The position numbers and the translations under genes are program-made. From contig NZ_BLJA01000001.1 in NCBI RefSeq assembly GCF_019972295.1, positions 1,946,117 through 2,010,116 on the forward strand: 64,000 bases of DNA, given 5' to 3'. Numbering within the stretch: position 1 is the first letter of the stretch; each line of letters opens with the position of its first letter. Below, piece after piece: positions 34,715 to 43,480 of the stretch. This DNA comes from Geobacter sp. AOG2. GTDB lineage: Bacteria; Desulfobacterota; Desulfuromonadia; Geobacterales; Pseudopelobacteraceae. The notes beneath the pieces were generated by a model. It was not told the DNA's origin. It worked only from the letters and a program-made list of their open reading frames with translations, and made no database searches.

Positions 34715-35445
34715 CCGTGATCGAATTATCCCATGTAACCAAAAGTTTTAACGTCGGTAAAAGCAACCAGTTTACCGCGGTCGAGGACGTCAGCCTGGCC
34801 ATTGAGCCGGGGCAGCTTACCATCTTCAAGGGTCCGAGCGGTTCCGGCAAAACCACGCTCCTGTCGCTGATCGGCTGCATGAGCCGCCCGAGTTCGGGCC
34901 GCATCCGGCTGCGCGGCGTGCGGACGGCGTTTCTGACTGCGGAAGACAGCGATGGGGGATTTGACATCTCCAGCCTCCCCGAACGGTTTCTGACCGAGAT
35001 CCGGCGCACGACCTTCGGATTCATCTTTCAGCAATTCAATCTGATACGAGGGATCTCCGTCCTGGAAAACGTCATGCTCCCCGCCTACCCAACCGCTGAA
35101 AGCCACGCCGTGTTCCAGGCACGGGCCCGTGAGTTGCTGCAGCTCTTCGATATCTCGCGCCACGCCTCATCCCGGGTGGAATGGCTGTCGGGAGGAGAAC
35201 TCCAGCGGGTCGCCATTGCCAGGGCGCTGATCAACGATCCGGCGGTGATCATTGCCGATGAACCGACCGCGCATCTGGACAGCAAGCTCTCCCGCGAATT
35301 CATGGAGATTATCGCCATCTTCAAGGCCCAGGGCAAAACCGTGCTGATCGCCAGCCACGATCCGATAGCATACGATTCCCACCTGGCCGACCGTGTCGTG
35401 GAGATGCGGGACGGGCGTACAACCGCAGGCGGGACGGAACCATGA
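34711..35445 (+). CDS. ABC transporter ATP-binding protein, LolD/MacB type
   Basis: This 244-residue ATPase has Walker A GPSGSGKTTLL, signature LSGGELQRVAIARAL and Walker B AVIIADEPTAHLD. An insertion of about 20 residues (around TAEDSDGGFDISSLPE) lies between Walker A and the Q-loop, which is FIFQQFNLI. It should power the adjacent FtsX-type permease. The GTG start overlaps the permease stop; a second GTG at 34717 is possible. The stop overlaps the next start by four bases. Confidence 0.95.
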   Translation: MTVIELSHVTKSFNVGKSNQFTAVEDVSLAIEPGQLTIFKGPSGSGKTTLLSLIGCMSRPSSGRIRLRGVRTAFLTAEDSDGGFDISSLPERFLTEIRRTTFGFIFQQFNLIRGISVLENVMLPAYPTAESHAVFQARARELLQLFDISRHASSRVEWLSGGELQRVAIARALINDPAVIIADEPTAHLDSKLSREFMEIIAIFKAQGKTVLIASHDPIAYDSHLADRVVEMRDGRTTAGGTEP

Positions 35446-36443
35446 TGCAGCACCCCGCCATACAGGCGCTATTGACCTCGTCGTTGTTGATTGCCGGTAT
35501 GCTGCTGTATGCTGCCTGGTACGGGGTGAAAATTCTCCGTTCCTGGGACCTGCACAGCGGCAGCGAACTCCAGTTGCAACTCGAACGGCGGACGTACCTG
35601 ATTTCGTCGATCTTAGGCTATGTCCTTGCGTTTCAGGTACTTTCGCTGTTTCTGTTCATCTTTACCGCCGATTCTCTCCACAGCCAGTTCACCGGCGCCA
35701 TGTGTGCGGCCGGCAGTCTCAACGCAAACGGTTTCGGCTATCCGACGTTTTTCCTCAAGATCGCCACCTGCATCCTGGCCGGTGTGTGGCTCATCATCAA
35801 TCATGTGGATACCCGCGGGTATGACTACCCTCTCATCAGGTTGAAATACGGCATTCTCGTGGCCATACTGGCTCCATTGGTGCTTATCGAGGCATTTTTA
35901 CAGTTCAAATATTTCCAGGGGCTGCACGCTGATGTGATCACATCTTGTTGCGGAAGCCTGTTCAGTGTGGACAGGCGGAGTATTGGCGGAGATATTGCCG
36001 CGTTGCCGGCCGGCCCTATGGAGTGGGTCTTTTACTCTGCCGTGGCGGCCACCTTTGTCAGCGGCATTATCTTCTGTCTGAAAGGCCGCGGCGGCTATTT
36101 TTTTTCGGTCGCAAGCAGTCTTATGTTCATCATTTCGACTCTGTCGCTGGTTTCCTTCGTCTGCCTCTATATCTATGAGCTGCCATCCCATCATTGCCCC
36201 TTTTGCATTCTTCAGAAGGAATACGGTTATGTGGGGTATGTTCTCTATGTGAGCCTCTTTTGCGGCGGGGTGGCAGGATTGGGTACGGGGGCGCTGATGC
36301 CGTTTCGTAACCACGTAAGCCTTTCGCGCATTATCCCGGCGGTCCAGCATAAGCTCTCCCTGTTTGCGCTGGCGTCATACCTGCTTTATTGCCTGATTGT
36401 TTCCTATTACCTGATATTTTCATCGCTGCGGCTCTTCCCGTAA
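35442..36443 (+). CDS. Polytopic membrane protein with CC and CPFC motifs
   Basis: This 333-residue protein has about eight membrane segments. Two cysteine features face likely membrane edges: SCC at residues 168-170 after the fifth helix region, and HHCPFCILQKEYGYVGY at 250-266. The latter recalls the CxxC of VKOR/DsbB-type thiol oxidoreductases, though the rest of the protein does not obviously match them. It could pass electrons or bind copper. It is the last gene of the operon, and an intrinsic terminator follows the stop. I do not know a named family. Confidence 0.75.
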   Translation: MMQHPAIQALLTSSLLIAGMLLYAAWYGVKILRSWDLHSGSELQLQLERRTYLISSILGYVLAFQVLSLFLFIFTADSLHSQFTGAMCAAGSLNANGFGYPTFFLKIATCILAGVWLIINHVDTRGYDYPLIRLKYGILVAILAPLVLIEAFLQFKYFQGLHADVITSCCGSLFSVDRRSIGGDIAALPAGPMEWVFYSAVAATFVSGIIFCLKGRGGYFFSVASSLMFIISTLSLVSFVCLYIYELPSHHCPFCILQKEYGYVGYVLYVSLFCGGVAGLGTGALMPFRNHVSLSRIIPAVQHKLSLFALASYLLYCLIVSYYLIFSSLRLFP

Positions 36444-36449
36444 TCCTTG

Positions 36450-36477
36450 CCGTCCCAGCCCGGACTGACGGGGTTTT
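36450..36477 (+). terminator. Terminator of the SCO-NosL-ABC operon
   Basis: CCGT-CC-CAG pairs with CTG-ACGG around a CCCGGA loop (7 bp with a 2-base bulge). It is followed by GGTTTTAG. Confidence 0.6.
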
Positions 36478-36561
36478 AGTATTGCTAAAAAGGCCTCTTT
36501 ACAGTATGGTTACGGGATTGAAACATGCAAAAATAAATTTGACTCAACGTGGAGGGCGGCA

Positions 36562-37509
36562 ATGTTTAGCGAACCGGGCAAAACCAAATTCCAGATCGAT
36601 CTGCGCGCACATTTACGCGAACAGAATATTAGTGACAATTTGGTCCATCTTATCTGCGAGATCGCCGAAGCAAGCAAATACGTCATCAATGCCGTGCGCA
36701 CCGGTGACCTGGGTGTTGCAGGGACCTCGAACCTCTACGGCGAAGAACAGTTGGCCCTGGATGTGCTCTCCGATCGCATCATGCGTAAGCGCCTGGTTCA
36801 TTCCGGCGTGGTGTGCAACATCGCTTCCGAGGAGATGGAAGAGATCTATCAGGTCACCAGCAATCCCCAGGGCATGTTTTCGGTGGCATACGATCCCCTG
36901 GACGGCTCGTCATTGGTGGACGTGAATCTGGCGGTGGGAACCATTGTCGGCATCTACCAGGGGTGTGAGTTGCTCCAGCCTGGGCGTAAAATGGTCGGCG
37001 CCATGTATATCCTCTACGGACCGCGGGTTTCACTGGTCTACTCCATCGGCAAGGGTGTCTACGAATTCACCATGAACCAATTGATGGAGTTTACCTTGAC
37101 CAGGGAGAACGTCCGGATGAAACCGAGCGGGGACATCTATGCCCCAGGGGGCTTGCGCAAGAAATACACGGAGGAAAACGCCCGTTTTATCCGCCACCTG
37201 GAGGATAATGGTTCGAAACTGCGCTATTCAGGCGGCTTTGTGCCGGACATCAACCAAATACTGATGAAAGGTAAGGGGATATTCATGTACCCGGCCCTCA
37301 CGGATACTCCCAACGGCAAACTGCGCCTTCTGTTCGAACTCAATCCCATGGCGTATCTCATCGAGCAGGCCGGAGGAGCCGCCACCAACGGAAAGATGCC
37401 CATCCTGGACATCATGCCGGAAGGCCTGGACCAGCGTGCTCCGGTTTACATCGGATGCCGTGAGGATGTGGACAAGGCCGGTGAATTCCTGAACGGTTAT
37501 TCTGCATAG
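36562..37509 (+). CDS. fbp: Fructose-1,6-bisphosphatase, class I
   Basis: This 315-residue enzyme removes the 1-phosphate of fructose 1,6-bisphosphate in gluconeogenesis. The metal and substrate sites are visible: ASEEMEE, the VAYDPLDGSSLVDVNLAVGTI block, and YSGGFVPDINQIL. The C-terminal GKLRLLFELNPMAYLIEQAGG is the class I signature. Length is slightly below the typical 330. GGAGG lies upstream of the ATG. The acidic 97-residue gene follows 10 bases later and is probably cotranscribed. Confidence 0.96.
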   Translation: MFSEPGKTKFQIDLRAHLREQNISDNLVHLICEIAEASKYVINAVRTGDLGVAGTSNLYGEEQLALDVLSDRIMRKRLVHSGVVCNIASEEMEEIYQVTSNPQGMFSVAYDPLDGSSLVDVNLAVGTIVGIYQGCELLQPGRKMVGAMYILYGPRVSLVYSIGKGVYEFTMNQLMEFTLTRENVRMKPSGDIYAPGGLRKKYTEENARFIRHLEDNGSKLRYSGGFVPDINQILMKGKGIFMYPALTDTPNGKLRLLFELNPMAYLIEQAGGAATNGKMPILDIMPEGLDQRAPVYIGCREDVDKAGEFLNGYSA

Positions 37510-37519
37510 GGGGTAGGTC

Positions 37520-37813
37520 GTGCCGGGCAAAGACGACATCGAGGAAAAGGGAACCGAAACGCCGGTACAAAGGCTTTGCAACGAAATCCAGTTGTTCGAC
37601 CTGTGCGACCTGGAGCGGTGCAATTACAAGAACGGTCGTTTCTGCACCAACGGAGAACTACTGGTTCGGTTCGATCGTATCTCGGAAAAGGACGACACGC
37701 ATACGTACCTGCCGGAAGGACCTGAAGAAGGGGAGGATACGGATGAAGACGCCTTCGGAGATGCCTTGGACGACCGGGACGATGACGACCGGGACGACTG
37801 GGACGACGACTGA
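37520..37813 (+). CDS. Cysteine-containing acidic-tail protein
   Basis: This 97-residue protein has an N-terminal half with four cysteines (in RLCNEI, FDLCDLERCNYKNGRFC) that could hold a metal, and a C-terminal tail made almost only of Asp, Glu and Arg (DRDDDDRDDWDDD). It starts with GTG after GGGGGTAGG. It directly follows fbp and is closed by a good terminator. I do not recognise a domain. The cysteine spacing suggests a small zinc site, which is inference. Confidence 0.75.
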   Translation: MPGKDDIEEKGTETPVQRLCNEIQLFDLCDLERCNYKNGRFCTNGELLVRFDRISEKDDTHTYLPEGPEEGEDTDEDAFGDALDDRDDDDRDDWDDD

Positions 37814-37846
37814 ACGGGCGAGCTTGACCATCATATACGGCACAGA

Positions 37847-37878
37847 GGGGGAATGGTTTATACCATCCCCTTTTTTTT
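37847..37878 (+). terminator. Terminator after fbp and the acidic-tail gene
   Basis: GGGG-A-ATGG pairs with CCAT-CCCC around a short AT loop, followed by eight T residues. It lies between convergent genes. Confidence 0.9.
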
Positions 37879-37894
37879 ATGCGGGGTCACCGCA

Positions 37895-38941
37895 TCAGGT
37901 AAACTTCTTACCGGCGCATTCCTCCCATTGGCTGCGGGACAGGGAGAGGAAGAGGTCGGCGATGTCGGGGTCGAACTGGCTGCCGCGGAAAGCGCGTACC
38001 TCGCTGATGACGGCATCGAAGGGGAGCGCCTTGCGGTAGGGGCGGTCCGAAGTCATGGCGTCCAGGGTATCCACTGCGGCAAATATCCGGGAGCCAATGG
38101 GAATCTGCTCGCCTTTCAGCCCCTTGGGATAGCCTCTGCCGTCATAGCGTTCGTGATGGGTGAGGATAATCTCGGCAGGCCCTTTCAGAAACCCTATCTC
38201 GGACAGGATGGCATATCCCACCTGGGGGTGGCGGCGCATCTCGATCCATTCGGCCTCATCAAGGGCGCCCGGCTTGAGCAGGATATTGTCCGATATCCCG
38301 ATCTTGCCGATATCGTGCAGAAGAGCTCCCTTGGCCAATTGTTCCAGATCATTCCCGTTGATGCCCAGCTTTGCGGCCATCAGCGAGGTATAATTCATCA
38401 CGCGTTCCGAGTGGGAACCGACCTCTTTTTCACGGGCATCCAAGGCCTTTACCAGGGCGGTCAGGGTATGGTCATAGGCCTTGTGCAATTCATTCATGGT
38501 GCGGCGAATCTGTTCGGTCTGTTCCATTACCTTGAATTCAAGGCTTATCTGGTAATTTTTTTTGTCGATTGCCAAGGTGCGTTTTTCGATGAGATTCTTG
38601 ACCGTCAGAAAAACGCGATTGATGCTGAAAGGCTTGGATATGTAATCGTCCGCGCCGAGGTGGATGCACTCAAGGGCGGTATTCATGTCGGAGAGCCCGG
38701 TGACCATCAGGACCGCAATGTCCGGATCAATTTTTTTGATATCCCTCAGCAGGTCTACGCCGCTTCGGCCGGGCATCATGATGTCAGAAATAACCATATC
38801 GACGGTATGCTCGCTCAGGATGCCGAACGCCTCATCCACATTAGACGCCAGGTGGCAGATATACCCTTCCTGGAGTAACGCCGAAGCGAGCAGCTCTCTA
38901 ATCATTTCCTCGTCATCAACGATCAGGATGTGTTCATTCAT
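37895..38941 (-). CDS. Response regulator with HD-GYP phosphodiesterase domain
   Basis: This 348-residue protein has a receiver (residues 1-120; DMVISDIMMPGRSG) and a complete HD-GYP domain: LLHDIGKIGISD, then HHERYDGRGYPKGL. It should hydrolyse cyclic di-GMP under control of phosphorylation. I place the start at 38941 ([13 protein letters not shown]), with GGAGACC upstream; the open frame runs further but over the end of the kinase gene. Its start overlaps the kinase stop as ATGA, which marks the two as a cognate pair. Confidence 0.95.
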   Translation of the reverse strand: MNEHILIVDDEEMIRELLASALLQEGYICHLASNVDEAFGILSEHTVDMVISDIMMPGRSGVDLLRDIKKIDPDIAVLMVTGLSDMNTALECIHLGADDYISKPFSINRVFLTVKNLIEKRTLAIDKKNYQISLEFKVMEQTEQIRRTMNELHKAYDHTLTALVKALDAREKEVGSHSERVMNYTSLMAAKLGINGNDLEQLAKGALLHDIGKIGISDNILLKPGALDEAEWIEMRRHPQVGYAILSEIGFLKGPAEIILTHHERYDGRGYPKGLKGEQIPIGSRIFAAVDTLDAMTSDRPYRKALPFDAVISEVRAFRGSQFDPDIADLFLSLSRSQWEECAGKKFT

Positions 38942-40764
38942 GAAAGGTCTCCGTTTGTGAAGCGCCTGGGAGTGGTTCCGATGCACCCGTTGACGATCTG
39001 AGTCAGCTCGACCGGGTTATACGGCTTCATTAGAAGGTTCTGCACCTCTTGTGGAAAATCGGTAATGCCGTGCTGTTCGTCCGCGTAACCGGACATGAAA
39101 ACGATCTTCAAATCCGGATGTGAAGCCCGCATGATCTTTGCCATTTCGGGGCCCGTCATCACTGGCATGACGACGTCCGAGAGGAGCAGGTCGATCCTGT
39201 TGCCGTGATGCTTGAATAGTTCCAGTGCATCCAGGGGGGTTGAAGCGGTCAATACGCTGAATCCGCAGGATTTGAGGGTAATTGCGGACAGATCGAGTAC
39301 CGACTGATCATCTTCCACGATCAGGATAAGACCGGTTACGGCCTGACCGGCCACATGTGCCTTGATGTCACCGGTCACGGCCTGTTCGTTATCGGGATAT
39401 TGAGGCAGATAGATGCGGAATTCCGTCCCCACACCGACCTCGCTTAAGACCTGAATATGCCCGCTGCCCTGTTTGACGATGCCATAAACCGTCGCAAGCC
39501 CCAATCCCGTACCGGAACCCTGCACCTTGGTGGTAAAAAACGGTTCAAATATCCTGTTGATTATCTCACGAGGTATCCCCATGCCGTTGTCTCTGACCGA
39601 GATGACGATGAAATTCTCCGGCGGCACCTCGCTCTGCTGACGGATAAAGTCGTCATCCGGGGAGCAGTTGTTGGTCGCGATGGTGATGGCGCCCCCTCCC
39701 TCAAGGGCATCTCGGGCATTGATGACGAGATTCATGATGATTTGCTCAATCTGCCCCGCATCAGCCTTGATCAAGCCGATATCGTTCGAAAGATTTGTGT
39801 TGAGCGAGATGTTCTCTCCGATCAATCGGCAGAGAATCTTGTGGAGGCTGGTTATGAACGAGTTGACGTTAAGCTGTTGCGGAGAGATGAGCTGGCGGCG
39901 GCAGAAGGTCATCAGTTGCTGGATCAGGCTCGTGGCCCGTTCCCCGGCGTTGAGTATCTGCTCGACTTCTTTATTCATCTGCGAGTCCGGATCAAGCTTT
40001 TGGAGCAACAGCGTGCTATAGCCGTTGATCACGGTTAACAGGTTGTTGAAGTCATGGGCGATTCCCCCCGCCAATTGCCCGATGGCCTCCATTTTTTGGG
40101 CTTGGCGAAGTTGTTCCATGGCGGTTTTACGTTCGAGTTCCGCTCGGGCGATACCGATGGCCATGGCGCAGGTCTGTGCGTAATGTTCAAGTTCCACCAC
40201 ATCTTCTTTGAGATAGTCGCTGCTCTTGTTGGCAAGACAGAGCATGCCGACCGTTGTGGTGGCGATTTTAAGCGGGATTCCCATGAAACGGGTCAGAAGG
40301 GGAGAGCAGATCGGACAGGGACAGGAAATCCATTGGTGGTGCGCCGAAGAATCCATGACAACGCTGGCGCCAGTGTCCACCGCTGCAAAAAAGATCGAAG
40401 GGTGCCGCTTCATTTCATAACTTCCATGACGCCGGATTTCGTATTGAATAGTGCGAAAACAATCTTCTTCGGAAATCGGGTCGAAAGATGCCAGCGAAAG
40501 GGCCTGAATGGAGGCGGAACCGGTGGGAAGTAACTCGTAAAACATGCCGAAAGGCGAATTGGTAACGGTCATGGAGGCGTCGAGCAGGACGGCAGCCATC
40601 TGACTGATGCTTCCTGACTCGATAAAACGCAGATTGGCCGCCGTAATGGCTTCGGCTAAGGTAAGGCGCCGGCGTTGGTTATTCTCGGCGACCCGGTAGT
40701 AACGCCTCGATTCGGCAGCGGCCAGTAACATCGACTTTTTTGAATGGGACTGATCAGGGATCAT
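38938..40764 (-). CDS. Cytoplasmic GAF hybrid histidine kinase
   Basis: This 608-residue kinase has no membrane segment. A GAF-type domain (about residues 35-215) contains the cysteine cluster SCPCPICSP, then come the acceptor histidine in [14 protein letters not shown], the ATPase domain ([20 protein letters not shown]) and a C-terminal receiver ([13 protein letters not shown]). The cysteines could bind a metal or sense redox state. It is translationally coupled to the HD-GYP regulator downstream. The divergent comEC gene starts 216 bases away. Confidence 0.94.
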   Translation of the reverse strand: MIPDQSHSKKSMLLAAAESRRYYRVAENNQRRRLTLAEAITAANLRFIESGSISQMAAVLLDASMTVTNSPFGMFYELLPTGSASIQALSLASFDPISEEDCFRTIQYEIRRHGSYEMKRHPSIFFAAVDTGASVVMDSSAHHQWISCPCPICSPLLTRFMGIPLKIATTTVGMLCLANKSSDYLKEDVVELEHYAQTCAMAIGIARAELERKTAMEQLRQAQKMEAIGQLAGGIAHDFNNLLTVINGYSTLLLQKLDPDSQMNKEVEQILNAGERATSLIQQLMTFCRRQLISPQQLNVNSFITSLHKILCRLIGENISLNTNLSNDIGLIKADAGQIEQIIMNLVINARDALEGGGAITIATNNCSPDDDFIRQQSEVPPENFIVISVRDNGMGIPREIINRIFEPFFTTKVQGSGTGLGLATVYGIVKQGSGHIQVLSEVGVGTEFRIYLPQYPDNEQAVTGDIKAHVAGQAVTGLILIVEDDQSVLDLSAITLKSCGFSVLTASTPLDALELFKHHGNRIDLLLSDVVMPVMTGPEMAKIMRASHPDLKIVFMSGYADEQHGITDFPQEVQNLLMKPYNPVELTQIVNGCIGTTPRRFTNGDLS

Positions 40765-40980
40765 GGATCCTCAAATCTTTTTCTTTTCCACTTTTCCACT
40801 AATTTAAATATTTATCATCCAATCGTTAAGTTTTCAAGTGGCTCACATAATATTGTATCTCGTACACTATTCTGTTATCGTTTTTGTCAATGATCTCAAC
40901 AATTATTTTTGGGCGGCCTCCCCGAAGGGAAAAATGATGCATAACTGCCGGCAACACCCCACGTCGTCTGCAAGCCTCCC

Positions 40981-43392
40981 ATGTTCCGCCGCCATCCGCT
41001 CCTGATACCCTTCTGGTCGATGGCCGTCGGGCTCTGTCTGGCGGATGGCTATTCCGTCGCGGTTCCGGTTGGGGTACTTGCCGCTGTTTTCAGTTGTCTT
41101 GTGCTCAGTAGCCTGATCAAAAGCAGTATTCCGTTCCTCCTCTGTTCAGCAACCTTCTTTTTCGTGCTGGGCCTCTATTTCCTGGGAGCCTACCTGCATC
41201 CGGTGGTACCGGCATACGACATACGGAATTTTGCTACTCGCGACCCGATCATTGTCGAAGGGATCGTGCAGTCGCGGCCGGTGGCCGCCGCCCAGGGCTG
41301 CAGTTTCGTGTTGCGGGTCGAGGGAGTTGTCAGGGAAGGCTCCCCCGTCCCGGCGTGTGGCAGGTTGATGGTATATCTCGCCACGGGCGACACCCCCCTG
41401 ACACGCGGCGACCGGGTCCGTTGCATGGCCAGGATCACCGTGCCCCATCGGCTTGGGATCCCGAGCGAATTCGATTACACGCGTTACCTGGCCTACCAGG
41501 GGGTGACGGCCACGGGGAGGGTTGCCGCACCGGACGGGATGGTCCTGCTCCGCGGTGCTGCCGAGGATTCGCTGTTGCGGCGCTTTGACCTCGTTTCCCG
41601 CCGTCTTGGCGATTTTATCCGGACGACGGTACCGGACCGGGAGCTGTCGTCGGTTCTAACCGCCCTTCTGATCGGCGACCAGAAACGTATCCCGGCCCCT
41701 CTGAATGACGCCTACACACGGGCCGGTGTAAACCATATCCTCTCCATTTCCGGGTTTCATGTGGGCATCATCGCCTGGTTCATCGTCGCGGTTGCCCTGT
41801 ACCTGGCGACCCGTTCCGAATTTCTGGGCCTTCGTTTCAACTTGCGACGCACGGCGCTTTTGATGGCCGTGCCCGCCATGCTGGCCTATCTCTTTCTGAC
41901 CGGCGCCGCGCCGGCCACAGCCCGTTCGGTCATCATGCTGGCCGCCTTTGTCCTGGCACTCCACGCCGAACGCGAGACAGACCCGCTCAATGCGTTACTG
42001 CTGGCCGCCTTTGTGCTGGTTGTCGTCAGCCCTCCCAGCCTGTTCGATCTTTCCTTTCAATTGTCCTTCCTGGCCCTGTGGGGCATAGTTGTCGCCGTCC
42101 CATTATTTATGGAGGGCACCAGGAGAGTGCCAAAAAACTGGCAGCGCAACCTCATACAGTTCGTAGCCGTATCCTGCGCCGCGGCGTGCGCCACCATCGT
42201 GCCGGTCCTGTTCTATTTCGGTCAAACCTCGCTTAACGGCATCATCTCCAACCTTCTGATCGTCCCGATTCTTGGCTATGGAGCGGTTCTGACCGGTTTT
42301 ACCGCGCTCCCGTTGGTTTATCTTGCCCCCCCTGCGGCCCGGGTGCTGTTATGGTGCGCCGGGCAACTCACCGCGCTCTCCAACTGGCTGGTGGCCTTGT
42401 TTGCAAAGCTTCCGCTATTCTCCGTCCACACTATTACCAGCCTGGACATGCTCTGTTTTCTCTGTTTCATGGTGTTTGCCACCTTTTTGCGGCGCTCTCG
42501 GGGCACGTACGCGCTGTGTGTCCTGCCGCCCCTGGTGGCTGTTATAACCCATCTGAGCGCGCCGGCAGCGGCCGATGGACGTCTGCACGTCACCATGCTC
42601 AGTGTGGGGCAGGGGGAGTCGCTGCTGGTTCGTTTTCCCGATGGCGGGACCATGCTCGTGGATGGAGGAGGGTATCTACATGACAACGGCCGTGATTTTG
42701 GCCGGCAGGTCCTGGGGCCGGCCCTGTGGAAGCTGGGTGTACACAGGATTGACCGCTTGGTGCTGACCCACAGCCATCCCGACCATATCGGCGGGATGGC
42801 GTTCCTTGCCCGCACCTTTCCGGTGGGCGAATTCTGGGAACCGGCCCAGGGGGGCACCGGCGAACAATACGAACAACTACGGGCTGCACTGGCTGAGCGG
42901 CACGTCCCGAGGCGCCCTCTGGCCGCCGGCGACGAATTAACCTTTGCCAACGGCGTCAAGTTGGCCGTACTCTCCCCTCCGAGGGAGACCGTCCCCCGAC
43001 CGCCGGTTACCGATGAGGCGGAGGAGAACGAAAAGTCGTTGGTGTTCCGGCTCAGTTTCGGCTCATTCAGTATGCTTTTCACCGCCGACGCCGGTTTTCC
43101 CACTGAAGAGCGCATACTGGCAGGTAACGCCGAGCTGACGTCCACGGTGCTCAAAGCGGGCCACCACGGCAGCCGCTACTCCACGTCGGAGAGGCTTCTC
43201 GGCAGGGTTTCTCCCGCGCTGGCCCTGATCTCGGCAGGCCGGGGCAACAACTTCGGGCTGCCGGCGCGGCAGACCCTTGAACGGCTGCGAGGGCGCGGCA
43301 TCCGCACGTGGCGCACGGATCTGGACGGCACCATCGATCTGACCAGCGACGGTGTTTCCTGGAATGTAGCAACCCCCTATCGTCCCGACTGA
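40981..43392 (+). CDS. comEC: ComEC/Rec2 DNA-internalisation channel protein
   Basis: This 803-residue protein carries the three ComEC parts: N-terminal membrane segments with a DUF4131 OB-like domain (about 60-190), the Competence membrane domain (about 215-500, NHILSISGFHVGIIAW), and a C-terminal metallo-beta-lactamase domain (about 535-790) with LTHSHPDHIGGM and KAGHHGSRYSTS. It moves single-stranded DNA across the inner membrane during natural transformation; the lactamase part may degrade the other strand. No other competence genes are near. Confidence 0.95.
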   Translation: MFRRHPLLIPFWSMAVGLCLADGYSVAVPVGVLAAVFSCLVLSSLIKSSIPFLLCSATFFFVLGLYFLGAYLHPVVPAYDIRNFATRDPIIVEGIVQSRPVAAAQGCSFVLRVEGVVREGSPVPACGRLMVYLATGDTPLTRGDRVRCMARITVPHRLGIPSEFDYTRYLAYQGVTATGRVAAPDGMVLLRGAAEDSLLRRFDLVSRRLGDFIRTTVPDRELSSVLTALLIGDQKRIPAPLNDAYTRAGVNHILSISGFHVGIIAWFIVAVALYLATRSEFLGLRFNLRRTALLMAVPAMLAYLFLTGAAPATARSVIMLAAFVLALHAERETDPLNALLLAAFVLVVVSPPSLFDLSFQLSFLALWGIVVAVPLFMEGTRRVPKNWQRNLIQFVAVSCAAACATIVPVLFYFGQTSLNGIISNLLIVPILGYGAVLTGFTALPLVYLAPPAARVLLWCAGQLTALSNWLVALFAKLPLFSVHTITSLDMLCFLCFMVFATFLRRSRGTYALCVLPPLVAVITHLSAPAAADGRLHVTMLSVGQGESLLVRFPDGGTMLVDGGGYLHDNGRDFGRQVLGPALWKLGVHRIDRLVLTHSHPDHIGGMAFLARTFPVGEFWEPAQGGTGEQYEQLRAALAERHVPRRPLAAGDELTFANGVKLAVLSPPRETVPRPPVTDEAEENEKSLVFRLSFGSFSMLFTADAGFPTEERILAGNAELTSTVLKAGHHGSRYSTSERLLGRVSPALALISAGRGNNFGLPARQTLERLRGRGIRTWRTDLDGTIDLTSDGVSWNVATPYRPD

Positions 43393-43480
43393 TTCCGCGC
43401 ATCATGAATTGACATATCTTGCTTAAATGCGGTAAAGAGATTAGGTATAATTATTTTTAACGCATCCACGGGCCCACTTC

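Noticed and set aside
29832-36443. Interpretation as a nitrous oxide reductase (nos) cluster
   Set aside because: There is no nosZ, nosD, nosF or nosY; the ABC genes are of FtsX/LolD type.
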